A DNA stretch of 64,000 nucleotides. It comes from Sycobia sp. Sy_11 (taxonomy: Eukaryota; Arthropoda; Insecta; Hymenoptera; Epichrysomallidae). Under the pieces are notes generated by a model. It saw only the letters and a program-made list of their open reading frames with translations. It did not search any database and was not told the DNA's origin. Both the position numbers and the translations under genes were made by a program. The stretch lies in assembly GCA_018907035.1 (NCBI GenBank), contig JACCIC010000299.1, forward strand, positions 372,001-436,000. The letters run 5' to 3'. This document shows, one piece after another, positions 21,840-34,087 of this stretch; position 1 is the first letter of the stretch; each line of letters starts with the position of its first letter.

Positions 21840-23547
21840 TAACAACGCATGATGATGACAACTATCATATACTAACAGCTGTTACCTCAATAGTTGAAAT
21901 TAAACGTAGAAGTGTAACTAACAGTTGTTCTTTAAATAACCAATCAGTTCAACAACACCCATAGTAACTTGACATTGGCAGTAATGAGCAAGTAATATTA
22001 CTGAAGATTTGCAGAAGATAATGCTGTATTAGAGGAAAACAGATAATCATCGCTTACTAATAAATAACTCCAATACAAGAAACATAACTAAGGACATAAA
22101 GTAACATATAGATCATAAATATAAACAATATAAATATATATAATAAAAACTATAAAATATAAATATAACCAAAATGCATAAATATTGGATATAAATATAA
22201 GTAAAACCAATATAAATATAGAACATAATTGTAACCAAAATAGATGTAAGTACAAAATATCAATATAAATATAAATGTAGATATAAATACCAATATAAAT
22301 ATATTTATAAATACAAGCTTATTGCACATAGAAATATATAAAGAACCAAATTAGCGAGCATAATTACCAAGTAAAGGAAGAATTATACAAAGCATCGTCA
22401 CAACATTTAATAAATAAATAATAATAGAAGTAAAAGAAAAAAGACTATGCAATAAATAACAAGGTTTTAGAGAAAGACAAAAATAATTTGGTGGCTGCAG
22501 AGGACAGAGGTATGAGTGACAGGATCACACCTGTAGTTAACCATTAGATCAAGAGAGATAATGAATAATATTTATTTATTTATAATAAATAAAAATCTTT
22601 TTTTTGGATATTACTAGATTTTTTTTATTATAAGAAGAATAAGGTACCAAATACGCACAACTAAGACTAAAACTGGATATAACTTAAAATTTTTTTTACA
22701 TAAACTAGTCCATATTTTGATATATATGTAAAAAAGAAAAACAAAAGAAAACTCTAGTAATAGAAGCAAATCAAGAATTTTTTTTAAAAAAAAAGATACT
22801 AATATTAAAATTGAAATTATAATTAAATTTAAAATAACAAAAATAATAATATTGACTAACTGAACTCTTAGTCAATATTTACTTACTAATAATTTAAGCT
22901 TCGATATATAAATTTGTTCCTCACAGCTTTACAATCATAAATAATAATAACCACCTCATAGATGCGTGTATAGGTTTTACCAGGCAGATCATATAAAATA
23001 TACATATGGTATTGTTGCAGTACCAATCATGCAATCTATTGAATAACACTATCATTATATAATAATATTAATTTTACACTATAATTTGCTCTTGCCATTT
23101 TCATGATTATTTAGATAATTATTGGAATTTTCTCCTCTTATTAAACGAAGAAAACTTACGTCAGATGACAGTATTTTTTCTTTCTTGCATTTTACCAAAC
23201 CGCATACTGCTAATATCTAATCAGCGTAATTACTTTTAATAATCGAAAGATTAAGGATTCTCCATAACATAAGCAATTCAAATAAATTAACAATTAAAAT
23301 TGAAGCTTAACTAGCAAACATAGTAATAACCATACCTGTCCAGTCACACAATAATACATAAATATTATTGCCACAGTCAACAAATAAGGAGTAAAATAAC
23401 AATTCCGAGAGGGACAAAGTAAATGATTGAGGATAGATGCGGAAAAAAATGCTGAACGGGAATATACGTTTATTACTGTTCCAAACAACAACAATAACAA
23501 TAACATGTAAGAACTAATTTTTCTAATTAATTACATCTAATTAAAAC
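20825..23547. other. Gyp-2 leader and AT-rich insert
   Basis: 20825-21190 is mixed-composition leader containing repeated 'gatatttcatKCRCGGATAT' words (20893-20945). 21190-23540 is AT-rich with (TA)n at 21730-21763, a 25-base poly(A) near 21815 and degenerate 'aatataaatata' repeats at 22080-22320. No gene is supported. Confidence 0.5.
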
Positions 23548-24285
23548 ATGGATCACAAACCGACTACAGAGGTGAAGTCCTCCAACTGAAGAATAACGGA
23601 AGAGATGGAGAGACTTATCAGCCTCTTTGAAGAAATGTCACACGGACGGCTAACTCGGGAAGCAGAGAAAAACGACATACGCGTCGATGGCGACCCGTTA
23701 ACGCTCAGAAACCGGTTAATCCGTTTCGAGCTGCGGCGACTGTTCGGCTCAGAAGCAACTCCCTGGCAGGTGGACGCAGATGAACTGCAACCGCCGGAAG
23801 GCCAGTCGGAGCTGAGCGAGATATCAGAAATGCTCAGCTCAACGGCGCTGGAAAACAATAAAAGGATAACAGCACCCGCGGCTATACAGCCGAGAACCGA
23901 GACGCCCGAACAGCACCAAAATGCCTCAATGAGGCCACAGGGTCCAGAACCGCTGCATGGACCATGGTCACAGATACCAGCAGCAACATCCAACTGGCAG
24001 CATTCCGCCATGCAACCGCGAGACACGGCAATACCAGTCAACTGCAGCCTACAAAATACCACCAGTCGGTCTTTCGAGAATAGATATCTCAAGGAAACAC
24101 GGACAGGTCAGCTACTACGCCAATGGCGTGTACAGTTCTCGGGAGGGCCGAAAGAAGACGTCGAAGAGTTTATAGATAGATTGGAAAAGACGATGGAGAG
24201 TCTAGATATCCCGGCCTCAGAAATTTTAAAACAAAATTTTTGGCATTTTGAGCGGTACTGCGCGCATATGGGTTCGACCCATTAA
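23548..24285 (+). pseudogene. gag: Gyp-2 gag, N-terminal part
   Basis: ATG at 23548 opens a short frame that shifts near 23590 into a 226-codon frame. The start RLISLFEEMSHGRLTREAEK ... DPLTLRNRLIRFEL looks like the SAP-like helical start seen in this gag type. A Gln/Pro-rich linker follows. The capsid begins with RQWRVQFSGGPKEDVEEFID RLEKT and breaks off at ASEILKQNFWHFERY, where RT sequence follows. Gag would form the particle shell. Confidence 0.7.
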
Positions 24286-24289
24286 CAAG

Positions 24290-25040
24290 ACCTGGAGATC
24301 TCTCAACGACTTCAAGTCGTATTACATCGACGTACAAGGGCACCGTCCCATCAAACAATGGGTACGTCGAATTCCAGACCGTTTACTCAAATAGGCGCAC
24401 AACGAAATAGATCGGCTGCTGGCAGAGGGCATTATCGAACCATCCACGAGTGCATGGAGTAGTTGCCCCGTCATTGTGCCCAAGAAAGATGGGAAGATTC
24501 GCTTCTGTATCGACTACAGAGCAGTGAACCATGTAAGACGGAAAGACGCGTATCCGCTGCCTTACATGGATGTCTTATTAGATGTCTAAGGGATGCTCGG
24601 TATCTATCCAAGATAGATCTGAGCCAAGCATGCCATCAGATCCCCTTAGATCCAGGCAGCAAGGAAATCACCGCCTTTGCGGTCCCACAGAAGGCTGTGT
24701 TGCAGTATACTCGATTACCATACGGACTGACTAACGCCCCAGCAAGTTTTCAAAAAGGCATGGACCTTATTTTTGGACCGAAATGGCAGTCGACCGTTTT
24801 AGTCTTCATGGACGACATAATAGTCGCCACTAAGACGTTCGAGCAGCACACTCGGAAACTAACTGCGGTGCTCATCCGGCTCAACGAGGTCTGGTTACAA
24901 ATTAATAAAGACAAATCTGAGTTCTGCTGCCTGGAGGTTAAATATCTCGGCTATATAGTAGACGAAAACGGCCTACGCACCGATCTGGATAAAGTTCGCC
25001 CGGTCAGCGAATATCCAGGCACCGGCCAGCGAAACATCGT
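24290..25040 (+). pseudogene. pol: Gyp-2 reverse transcriptase
   Basis: Frame 1 (about 24330-24588) gives YIDVQGHRPIKQWVRRIPDR, a TAG, LLAEGIIEPSTSAWSSCPVI and IRFCIDYRAVNHVRRKDAYP. Frame 2 (from about 24584) gives YLSKIDLSQACHQIPLDPGS, RLPYGLTNAPASFQKGMDLI, the catalytic VFMDDIIVATKTFEQH and EVKYLGYIVDENGLRTDLDK. The F-M-D-D box is intact but a stop and a frameshift inactivate the gene. It is abruptly followed by gag-like sequence near 25020 instead of RNase H. Confidence 0.8.
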
Positions 25041-26498
25041 TCGCGCTATCCCTGTTGGACACGAGCGTGCCCAGCTTAACCGATATCGAACAACAAGAAA
25101 AACAACTTCCCCCTACCGCTAGTACAGGCAACCATCCCGAAAGACGTAAAACTACCAACACCATCGATAACACCGATGGCGATCGTCGGCAAAGACGTAA
25201 AACTACCGCAATATCATCGATAATAACAACTGAACAAATGGCAAGAAAAACAACAGCCAAGAAGAACACGGAAGAGACAACTGAAGAGCCGAGACGCGAA
25301 GACGAACAGCTAACATACAATTCCTTCGCGCAAAGATATGAGCTGTTGGAGGGTAAGGACGGGTACGTCTCCGATGGAGAGGCGTAACAGAAGACGGGAC
25401 CGCTCGATGCGTCTAAACGCAAAGTGCGTATACAAAAAAACACGCTGAAATGCAATTATGTGCAGATACGATCAATTAGCCCACCACCTAATTTGACCAG
25501 GGCCCAGATGTCACCGGAGGTCAGTCCCAGCAAGACAGCCCGCCCGGAGGCCGGCTGAAAAGATTATCTACATGAGCACGCCAGAGGATGACGAGGTCAG
25601 ATTGTACAGAGGCGACCGCTGCGCGTTCATGCGCTCGGTCGCAGTACAAAAATCAGGCCAGAAAGAAGCTCGCCCAGAAACCTTAGGCGCTCACGACGCA
25701 AGGACCAAGAAAACAATCATAGTACCATCAAAGTACAAGACCTCCGGTGACGACGGGACCTGCATCGACAATGAACCTCCCCAGCCCATCTCGCGCCCAA
25801 TAAACACCCCCATCTGTAAGTCAACAGAATACCGCCCTAAATACAATCCGTTCAAATTAGACACGGAAACTGCGCCAGGAGCAAGCCAACATGAGCCATT
25901 CAGCAAGCCAATGGCACCCAAACCCATTCCGGCACTGATGGACATAGCAGTAGCGCAACCTCCGAACTTCACCCCTCCCGCAAAACCCCATCCCTCACTA
26001 CCAACAACGCCACTGCCAGGATTGCGCAGCACGAAGTGCATACCAAATACTCAGTCCACCAATGGCCAAAAGGATTCCGTGCGTCTGCTGACAAACGGAA
26101 ACGGCGTTGCCCAGGGTAAGAGGGATGTGACTCCAGCACAATCATGTTGGAACTGCGGCGAGTAGGGTCACCGCTACTCAGACTGACCGCAGCCGCACAG
26201 CAGACGCTTCTGATACCGGTGCGGCAGAGATGCACACGACGTGCTGTCGTGCGCATATTGTTCAAGACGTTATACGCCTGACGTATCGTCTTGGGAGGGG
26301 GAAGTTCCTACGAATACTGAGGCGAAGACGACACCACAGGCGTCCCAAAGAACGGATATGGGAGGTACGGTGCAGCAGAGAAGCGAGCAGCCAGCCGATC
26401 CAAATATGATGGCACAAGTTATGGAGCAGGTCGCTGGCGCCATCGGTAATGGCTCGCAGCCAATAATGATAGTGCTGCTATTCTACATGAATAAATGA
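25022..26498 (+). pseudogene. gag: Gyp-2 gag, C-terminal part with zinc knuckles
   Basis: After the RT, the DNA reads LLDTSVPSLTDIEQQEKQLP in one frame, followed by a repeated RRKTT unit and an acidic stretch up to a stop at 25387. A second open stretch (25572-26165) is Pro-rich and leads into two nucleocapsid knuckles. The first is CWNCGE-stop-GHRYSD-stop and the second is stop-YRCGRDAHDVLSC. In two zinc-ligand positions Cys codons have become TGA. The tail (to 26498) ends in a hydrophobic MIVLLFYMNK. It is clearly a decayed RNA-binding gag end, displaced behind RT. Confidence 0.7.
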
Positions 26499-27491
26499 GA
26501 CGATGGTAGTGAATCATCATAAATGGCCCAGAAGAGGCGATTAGCCGAAAAACTTTCCCCCTACCGAAATCTCCTTGATCTACCTCTTCCCCAAAAACAA
26601 AAACACGTCCCGACCATCCCCATGGGAAACAGATAGAGTGACGAACAATACCACTCAACGGGAACGTTGTAACCGCGATGTACATAGAAGCAAGCTACGG
26701 GATTCATGGGAAAGAAAAGCAAACGATGCTTAAAACACGCAAGTAACTTTTTTTTGCCTCATCACTTCACCGAATCATTCGAGGACTATGTCGTGACAAT
26801 AATTAACACAACGAATTAAAAAGGGCACAGCGTCGGCGGGCGTGGACATTTACGGCAAAGTTCCGATTGAAGTGAGCATGCTATGGCTCTTGTAAAAGGT
26901 CAACTACTTGCTCGCTCCACCAACGGTGCACCCATGCTAAAAGAAAACACCGAACTACCATAGATCCCACTGTTTCAGCAACACCTACTGAAGACCATTG
27001 CGAAAGAACCAAGAAGCCACGGGTCATCATGGCGAATCACCGATTATCGACACCGAAAAAAAAACAGAAGAAAAACATAACCCATACACGATTTTTCTTC
27101 CCTATTTTTGTATTTCTTATCTTATATTATATCTAGTATTAATTATATATTATATCCTACTATATTATATTATATCCAATTATATTATGTTATCTTATTA
27201 TTCTTATATCTTAGTATTATATCGAGTCACCGCAAACAGCTACGACTCCTGTGAGCACCAGCGGATGTCTCGATTAGGTTAAGAAAAAATGTCATTTTGT
27301 CCACTAGTATTATAGTATCGAAACGCCACACTTCCATGCGCGACCAAGTATTCATCCCTATGTAGTATTTCGTAAACGTGTATCACTTCCTTTTGTTCCC
27401 CTACCGTGTCATCGTCCGTTTCCCCGTAACGCCATCAGACTTAGTTTGTACTTACCCCAACGCGACCACGTCGGTTTTGGGAGGGGGAATT
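26499..27491 (+). other. Gyp-2 3' untranslated region and polypurine tract
   Basis: No domain seen. 27100-27225 is a low-complexity TATATTA stretch. The segment ends in a purine run, gggaggggg (27479-27487), directly before the LTR start TGTAACCG, as expected for the plus-strand primer. Confidence 0.6.
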
Positions 27492-28382
27492 TGTAACCGT
27501 CCCGGTCGGCGTTTTCTGCGTTTTAAAACCACGTGCGCGTGTAAGCACAAATAGTGAAGACGCACTGCCAAAAGGGCGCGCGCGAAGCGCCGCACAGCGC
27601 GACGCTGGAACTGGAGAGAGACGAAGTCCTTCTTCTCTGTCGAGACCCGGTGTCAGACTGAAGCATTTGCCAGCCCCGCACTGTGAGTGGCTCGTGCTTT
27701 GTCACTCATTAACCAGGAGATGATTCCAAATGCAGAGAAAACTTCGCGAACACTCTGTTCCAAGCCCCGACGGTTCTCGTCACAGCTAGTGTTCACATCG
27801 GGAGAGCGATCAGCTCCCCGATCGCCATTACACCACCAACACCACCGCCGCCGCGGCCGCCTGCACGACCGGAGTCGTGTGCGACCTGACGCCAGAGAGC
27901 CCCTGCTCTCCTCCACCACCACCAACCAGCTGATGGCCCAGCAGCAGCAGCATCTCCGACGGCCTGCCCGACTGGAGGCGACCAGCGCGAGAGGAAGCGC
28001 GAGAGGAAGCGCGAGAGAGCGGGTTCCACAACGCCGACGCCGCCGCCTGCCTGACTAGTGTCAAGCGGGAGAGAGAGAAAGAGCAACGGCCGCCACGTCC
28101 AGCAGCCCGTTCCCGAGGGAGACCAAGATCGACCCGCGACACCCGGCAAAGGCAAGTACATGACCGCCTAGTGTGCTATTAAGAGGTTTGCCGAGTCCGC
28201 CGCCACCGCGCCCGCGCCGTGTTCAGGTTAACGCTCAAATGTGTTCGTTCGTCTGCGTCCCTATCGTGTGTCCCCGACCCCGTACTTAGTCCGATTGTAG
28301 TTCGTAATGTCGAAAATAATGTAAAGAGAAGTGCCGCGGAATCCGCGAGTTGAAGTGAGTGCGTGAGTGTGCTGTGTGGTTC

Positions 28383-28470
<88 letters not shown>

Positions 28471-28664
28471 CAAATCTCAGAGTGCGAGTGTGTGAATGCG
28501 TGTAAATAAATAAGAGCGTGAAGCTCGCCATTAATCGTGAACTCCGCGTTGATTGATTTCTTGTCCCTGCCAATTTCCCCTATCCCGTTCTAGGGTGATC
28601 CGGAGTATCTGCGGGTGTACGCAGCAACGCCTCGAGGTAAGTTGAGCGGCGTGAAAACGCAGTT

Positions 28665-28667
<3 letters not shown>
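27492..28667 (+). repeat. Gyp-2 right LTR
   Basis: About 1176 bases, TGTAACCG...GTTACA, with inverted TGTAAC/GTTACA ends. It contains a long (GT)n at 28386-28468 that is only about ten repeats in the left LTR. Open frames inside it on both strands are artefacts of its GC-rich composition. (TA)n follows from 28670. Confidence 0.85.
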
Positions 28668-28714
<47 letters not shown>

Positions 28715-29822
28715 ATGTGATATGATATGATATATATTATTATTATTATTTCAGTGCTATTGTATATTATATATAGGTGTGTAGAAGGATTTTTATAAAT
28801 CAACTTAGATTTGAACATTTTATTATTTCAACTATGACAAACAACACATACAAATACTTCAAACGTTAAGGAAGGGAATTGAATTTACATAAATAATTAT
28901 CTTGATTCCAAATATTAGTTAGAAAATTCAAATGGAAAGAATAGAAAAGTTTTTTATTATGCAAAAACAAACTGTAAATATTATTCAATATACATTCTTT
29001 GATCGTTATTCTTTTGGTTTTCATCAACATTGTGATTGGCATTTTTCAATATCAACGTGATAGACTTCTATACCATTTAATAAATAAATTAAAATGCTTG
29101 GAGAATTGAGAAAATAGGTTGAGTTACATTAATTTGTAATTAGTTTTATCTACTCTGACAGCGCATGCACACGAATTAAAATGTTTCTATAAAAAAACTA
29201 ATATCAAGATAATTAGTACAAGTTTTTTAAATTTGATTTTCACTCCTTAAATTCTTACAACATTACTGATAAAGCAGCCTCAAAAATATTATTTTTTTAC
29301 CTTATATCTGTTTCAATTATTGGTAATTATTATATATGTTATTCTATTTATTTATGAAATAAATAATTTAAGAAATAATATAATTTTATGGTTTTTTGAA
29401 ATTTTTTAAAAATTTGAAGTTGTGTTTCTATCGAAGTTTTAATTTATAGAGAGTGCACACATTGCATGTTTGGTGACTGGACACTCCCGCAAGTGATAAA
29501 AAATTATCTTGATTAGTACATAAGCTCGTTTAAGACTTCATATACATATATATAACATTTTATGTGAATGTATGAACGATTGTCAATGCGTTTAATATTT
29601 ATTATATATGTATAATTAATAACTGACGTGTAAATGAATTCATTACTCAAAATTAGAAACTCGATATAAATTTACAATTTATTTATTAAGGTAACTATCA
29701 AAATCAATGAATATATATAATAATACATAACAATGATATTCATTTTTTAGTTAGGCTATACATTATACCTAGCTTAACTTTATTTTAAGATAAATTTGAA
29801 TCATAACATAATCATAAATTAA
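28668..29822. other. AT-rich spacer
   Basis: (TA)n at 28670-28711, then AT-rich DNA with no coding potential. Confidence 0.6.
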
Positions 29823-30958
29823 ATAATAAATAAATAGTTTTAACGGAAATATAGCTTAATAAAGTAATTAGATCATTTATCAATCGCCGAGTTTATTTTC
29901 ACATCATTTGGTCCACGTGTGGACTAAAAAAGAGTTAATTATTGAATCATCGATGTTTTTAGGTAAACATTCTTTTACTATTTTTTCTGATAATTCATTA
30001 TTTTTAGAAAAAAGTAGGTATTAACTTGCCAGGTCGGTTCTCACAAAGCTTATGCTGTTTTTTTAATAATTAATTTTTGCATGAAAAAATTTTACAGTAT
30101 ATACAGTAATCTGAATAAATGAAGCTTTATTGGTAAATAATTTTCAATTTTGTCACTACATACGTTTTAAATAGTCAAAAAATATAAATACACTTTTATA
30201 TAGAGTTCAATTTGCGTTCTCAAAGAAATAGGAAAACACTGTTTTGTTAAAAGGTGCCAAAAAATTTGGTTGACTGGAATCCAACTTGGGCAATTGACAA
30301 ACTTCAATCTAAAGTCCGGTACTTAACGATACTAAACAATCAAATGCCCTTCTTGCCTTAGCCGACTTTTACGCAAATTGAAAATAGTAAACATTTGATT
30401 GATTAAGTAGTATATATATGCTTTAATCCTTTGCATAAATTTCTATTATATTGATTCCTGTAGACAAGGTTTTAAATATCATTTTGTTTTTAGGGGTATT
30501 TCGCCATTCGTTCGGTTCGTGCAAGAAGTTTAACTATTTATGTACTTCTCAAGATATATTTATTTTCTTTGCATATTCTCTCTGAATATTTGATTAATCT
30601 ATTCCAATGAAATTCTAATTTAAAGTACACAATTATTGAAAAGTAAACAATTTTCTTTAGGATTATGTACTTTTATCTTAGAGTCTATATATTTAAATTC
30701 AATATTGGATTTGTTCACCTACAATCTTTGTGGGAACGGCCCTGGCAAGTTCATACCTATTTTTTTTTAATAATAATAAATTATCAGAAAAAATAATAGA
30801 AGAATGTTTATCTAAAAATATCAATGATTCTAGTTAATTAAATCTTTTTTAGTCTACACGTGGACCAAATAAAATAAACTCGGCTATTTGTAAATGATCT
30901 CAACAATTTATCACTTTATGAAGCTTCATTTCCGGTAAGACTACTTATTTATTATTAT
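29823..30958. mobile_element. Long-TIR non-autonomous DNA element
   Basis: 29823-30049 and 30724-30958 are inverted copies of each other, about 225 bases. They share blocks such as tttggtccacgtg, ttttttctgataat and the start 'aataaataaatag'. The ~675 bases between carry no ORF. This structure fits a non-autonomous DNA transposon (MITE-like). Superfamily is not determined because no clear target duplication was recognised. Confidence 0.7.
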
Positions 30959-31227
30959 TGTTCAGAGTTTTGGATCTATTTGTGTAAACTATACATGCTG
31001 TTATTTATAGGGATGCATATTTTTGTCTTAATATATTAAGAATTGAAAAAAATATTTTATATAAATTTTTTACAAAATACATGAGAAGATGTATTTAAAA
31101 TTCTTACTGTACTAAGACACAGCAAATTCGCCTAACTATTTTATTTTTGTTAAATTTTATTTACATTATTTTTAATTATTATTTAATGAATTCAATGTAA
31201 ATCTACAATGCAATACAATAATTATTT

Positions 31228-31277
<50 letters not shown>

Positions 31278-31449
31278 CTGCTTTCTCTCATTATAAACAG
31301 AACATCTGACTATTTCAATAATCTGAGTTTTAATTTCGTTATATGTGAATGTTCGTTAAATATAGTTAAATATTTTATGAGATTTTTAAAAAATTCATAT
31401 AAGATTTATAAGTAGTAAATTACTTAATATGCTAAGAACATATATTATT

Positions 31450-31641
31450 TTCGAGGCCTACGATTGCTCGATCGCAAGTGAAGGACTAGTAACTTCGTGA
31501 TCCGAGTTCAAATCCTGGTCTCAGCCGATTGACATAAGCACCACTGTAATAATTTACATGTGCTTTTTTTACAAACACATCGTAGACCTCTGTTACTGAT
31601 TAGCACAGGTATTATGGACGTTAAATAATAAAAAAAAAACT
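31450..31641 (+). mobile_element. tRNA-derived SINE, copy B
   Basis: Same family as copy A: gcctacgattgctcgatcgc, then gatccgagttcaaatcctgg (B-box-like), a body ending 'gacgttaaataata' and poly(A). A 9-base direct repeat TATATTATT flanks it at 31441-31449 and 31642-31650. Confidence 0.8.
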
Positions 31642-32082
31642 TATATTATTATGTTTTCCTTTGTCACAATCAGTAGGACATCTGAATATATCAGTGAACT
31701 GGTTAATAATTTAATTATAGAATATTTTTGTGTTAAAATCATGTCTATTTAACAGTAATTTTAATTAAATAAAAATTCTATGCTTTATAAATGTTTTCTG
31801 ATTTTTATTTGAAAATAACTTAGTGTTTATTTTTTGTGCTATTATTCAAAATTATATGCGCATAATTATAGATGTTATTTACAATATTTTATTAGTAATT
31901 AAATCTGAAACTATTTTTTACATTATTTAAATTTTATTTATTATTTAAATTTATTATAGGATTAAAGTTATAGAATGGAAAATGAGAAGGAATATATAAA
32001 ATAACAATACTTTTCTATTAATAATAACTAAAAATTATATCTAAATAAGAAAATGAATATACTATAACGATGATGATGACGA

Positions 32083-32285
32083 TTTTTTTTTACGTTATTT
32101 AACGTCGCTCTATTTATGCTACCAAATACTGGTGCTAGTCAGCGACGGAAGTCTACGATGTGTTTGTAAACAAAGTACATATAAATTATTACAATGGTGC
32201 TTGTGTCAATCGGCCGAGGCCCGGATTTGATCTCGGATCACCAAGTTAGTAGTCCTTCGCTCTAGCGAGCCATCGTAGGCCTCAA
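32083..32285 (-). mobile_element. tRNA-derived SINE, copy C
   Basis: Reverse-oriented member. On the minus strand it reads gaggcctacgatggctcgct, agagcgaaggactactaac and gatccgagatcaaatccggg, and ends in poly(A). A 10-base direct repeat ATGATGACGA flanks it at 32073-32082 and 32286-32295. Confidence 0.85.
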
Positions 32286-33310
32286 ATGATGACGACGACG
32301 ATGATAAAATATTATAATTAATAATTCTAATTATAAGGTTCATACTTGAATGATCATTCAAATTAGTCGATAGTACTACAAATTATAAATAAATTATTAT
32401 CAATAAATATATTACAAATCGCAATAAATGTTAGAAAATGCTAGATTCAAAGTTACAATAATTTATAAATAATAATTGTAAAGAGTAAATTGTATATTTT
32501 TCTTTTATGCACAATATAAATCCTATGTTAATGATATTTGCACATGAGTAATAATAATATAAATATGCTTGTTCAAATTTTTAAACTTGAAGCAAAATGT
32601 AAAAATGGAACAGATTTTTAAAAAAATTCATTACTTCATTTAAAACTAGAGAATGTAAGCTGTGAAGCTAATTTTAATGAAATACTGGTTTTTGTTTTCA
32701 TGTCATCTGCTGCGTCATCAGGCATCATTTTATCAAATATTTGTTTATATATTAATCCACCCTTCGCTACATAGAATGTACGATAGCCATCATACCAACT
32801 ATAAATAGAATATTAAGTTTTTATTTGTAATGAAGGAAAAAATATCATCAGATACTTACGCTTCTTTTCTTATTTATTATCTTGTATTCTCCAAACTTTG
32901 AATCGACAAAAATTTAATTAAAGCTTTAATCCGAATGTATCACTTATACGCCAACGTACTCGACTAGTATTGTCTTGACCGTGAATTGTTATTTTTAAAA
33001 CATTCAGTTTAACATGTGCGTATTTCAATCAGAAATCAAAAATATTAAAATACAATATTAAAATACGGCGAAGGGAATTTGTTATATGGAAATATAGTAG
33101 TGACATATCTATATACATATAGTTTATTTCTTTAAATAATACAGAATTTTTTTCCAGAAAAATTTATAAATTATTTCAATAATATATACGACTTTTTAAT
33201 TTATAATAATTAGATATTCGTATACTGTTATAATGCATGCGATAGAATCATTTTAAGTGTTTGCAAAATACGGAAATTATGTACACTCGTATCACATCCT
33301 GTCGGACAAT

Positions 33311-33921
33311 CATATAACAGATATAAATATACAAAAATTATTTAAATGACAATAACATTCTGGAAAATCTTTTAGGTGATTCGAAACAGTGCACCACGCG
33401 AGATATCCATCGTGTTCCAGGTCGCTCGAACGCATGTGCTACAACTGCAATTTTACACATCAGGTGCCATTTATCCTCGCAAAATTCTTTTTCCAGCTTG
33501 TCCCACAATACATGTAAGTTCATTTATAATAATTTTCAGGATTGCAACAATCCGGAATGTATGCCTGCTGAAGCAATGAAAAGTACATTTCCTATAACAG
33601 AAACGTGAATAAAGTGTACCCGAAAACGCTTGCTTGAACTGCAGTTGAAAACTTGCAGTTTCAATTCTAGATTGTTGCAGTCCTAAAAATTATTATAAAT
33701 AAACTTACATGTATTGTAGAACAAGATGAAGAAAGAATTTTGTAACGATAAATGGCAACTGATGTGCAAAATTGCAGTTGTAGCACGCGCTTTCTGGAGA
33801 CCTGGAACACGATGGGTATCTCACGTGGTGCACTATTATCGAATCACCTAATACAATTTTCAGAATGTTATTGTTATTTGAATAATTGTTGTATATTTAT
33901 ATCTACTATATCATTCATTGA
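33311..33921. repeat. Foldback element with ~245-base arms
   Basis: 33311-33556 is the inverted copy of about 33664-33921. Examples are ctacaactgcaattt in one arm versus aaattgcagttgtag in the other, and acaatacatgtaag versus cttacatgtattgt. The spacer is about 107 bases. A transcript through it would form a long hairpin RNA. Frames on either strand are mirror images of the arms, not genes. Confidence 0.85.
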
Positions 33922-34087
33922 CAGAGTGTGATGAGAGTATAAAATTTTTTTATAAGTTTGAAACCACTTTGAAATACAGCACCTTCCAAGCCAGACTAAC
34001 ATATTATAATTGGAAAATGTATTTCTAATAAATTAAAGAGACTATATATATATCAATTGAATTGTACTTTTGCCGACTGCCCATATA

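Larger units (their letters stand above)
20466..28667 (+). mobile_element. Ty3/gypsy element Gyp-2, rearranged
   Basis: Bounded by a partial left LTR (20466-20804) and a full right LTR (27492-28667), both ending GTTACA. Just after the left LTR is a TGGCGCC primer-binding-like start (20807). Before the right LTR is a polypurine tract (27479-27489). The interior holds gag N-terminal part, RT, then gag C-terminal part with zinc knuckles, an order not expected of any intact element. Protease, RNase H and integrase are not recognisable. 20.8-23.5 kb is AT-rich leader or a later insertion. Confidence 0.8.
30959..33308. other. AT-rich DNA hosting two SINEs
   Basis: (TA)n at 31229-31273 and two SINE copies, listed separately. 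Otherwise AT-rich with no domain-bearing frame. Confidence 0.5.

Noticed and set aside
27653..28161. Overlapping frames of 90-123 codons on both strands
   Set aside because: They fall inside the Gyp-2 right LTR, are GC-rich, and several frames are open at once, which is typical of composition rather than coding.
28261..28573. His-Thr repeat proteins on the minus strand
   Set aside because: Translation of the (GT)n microsatellite.
33338..33579. Mirror-image frames of 61 and 67 codons
   Set aside because: They come from the arms of the foldback element and have no independent support.
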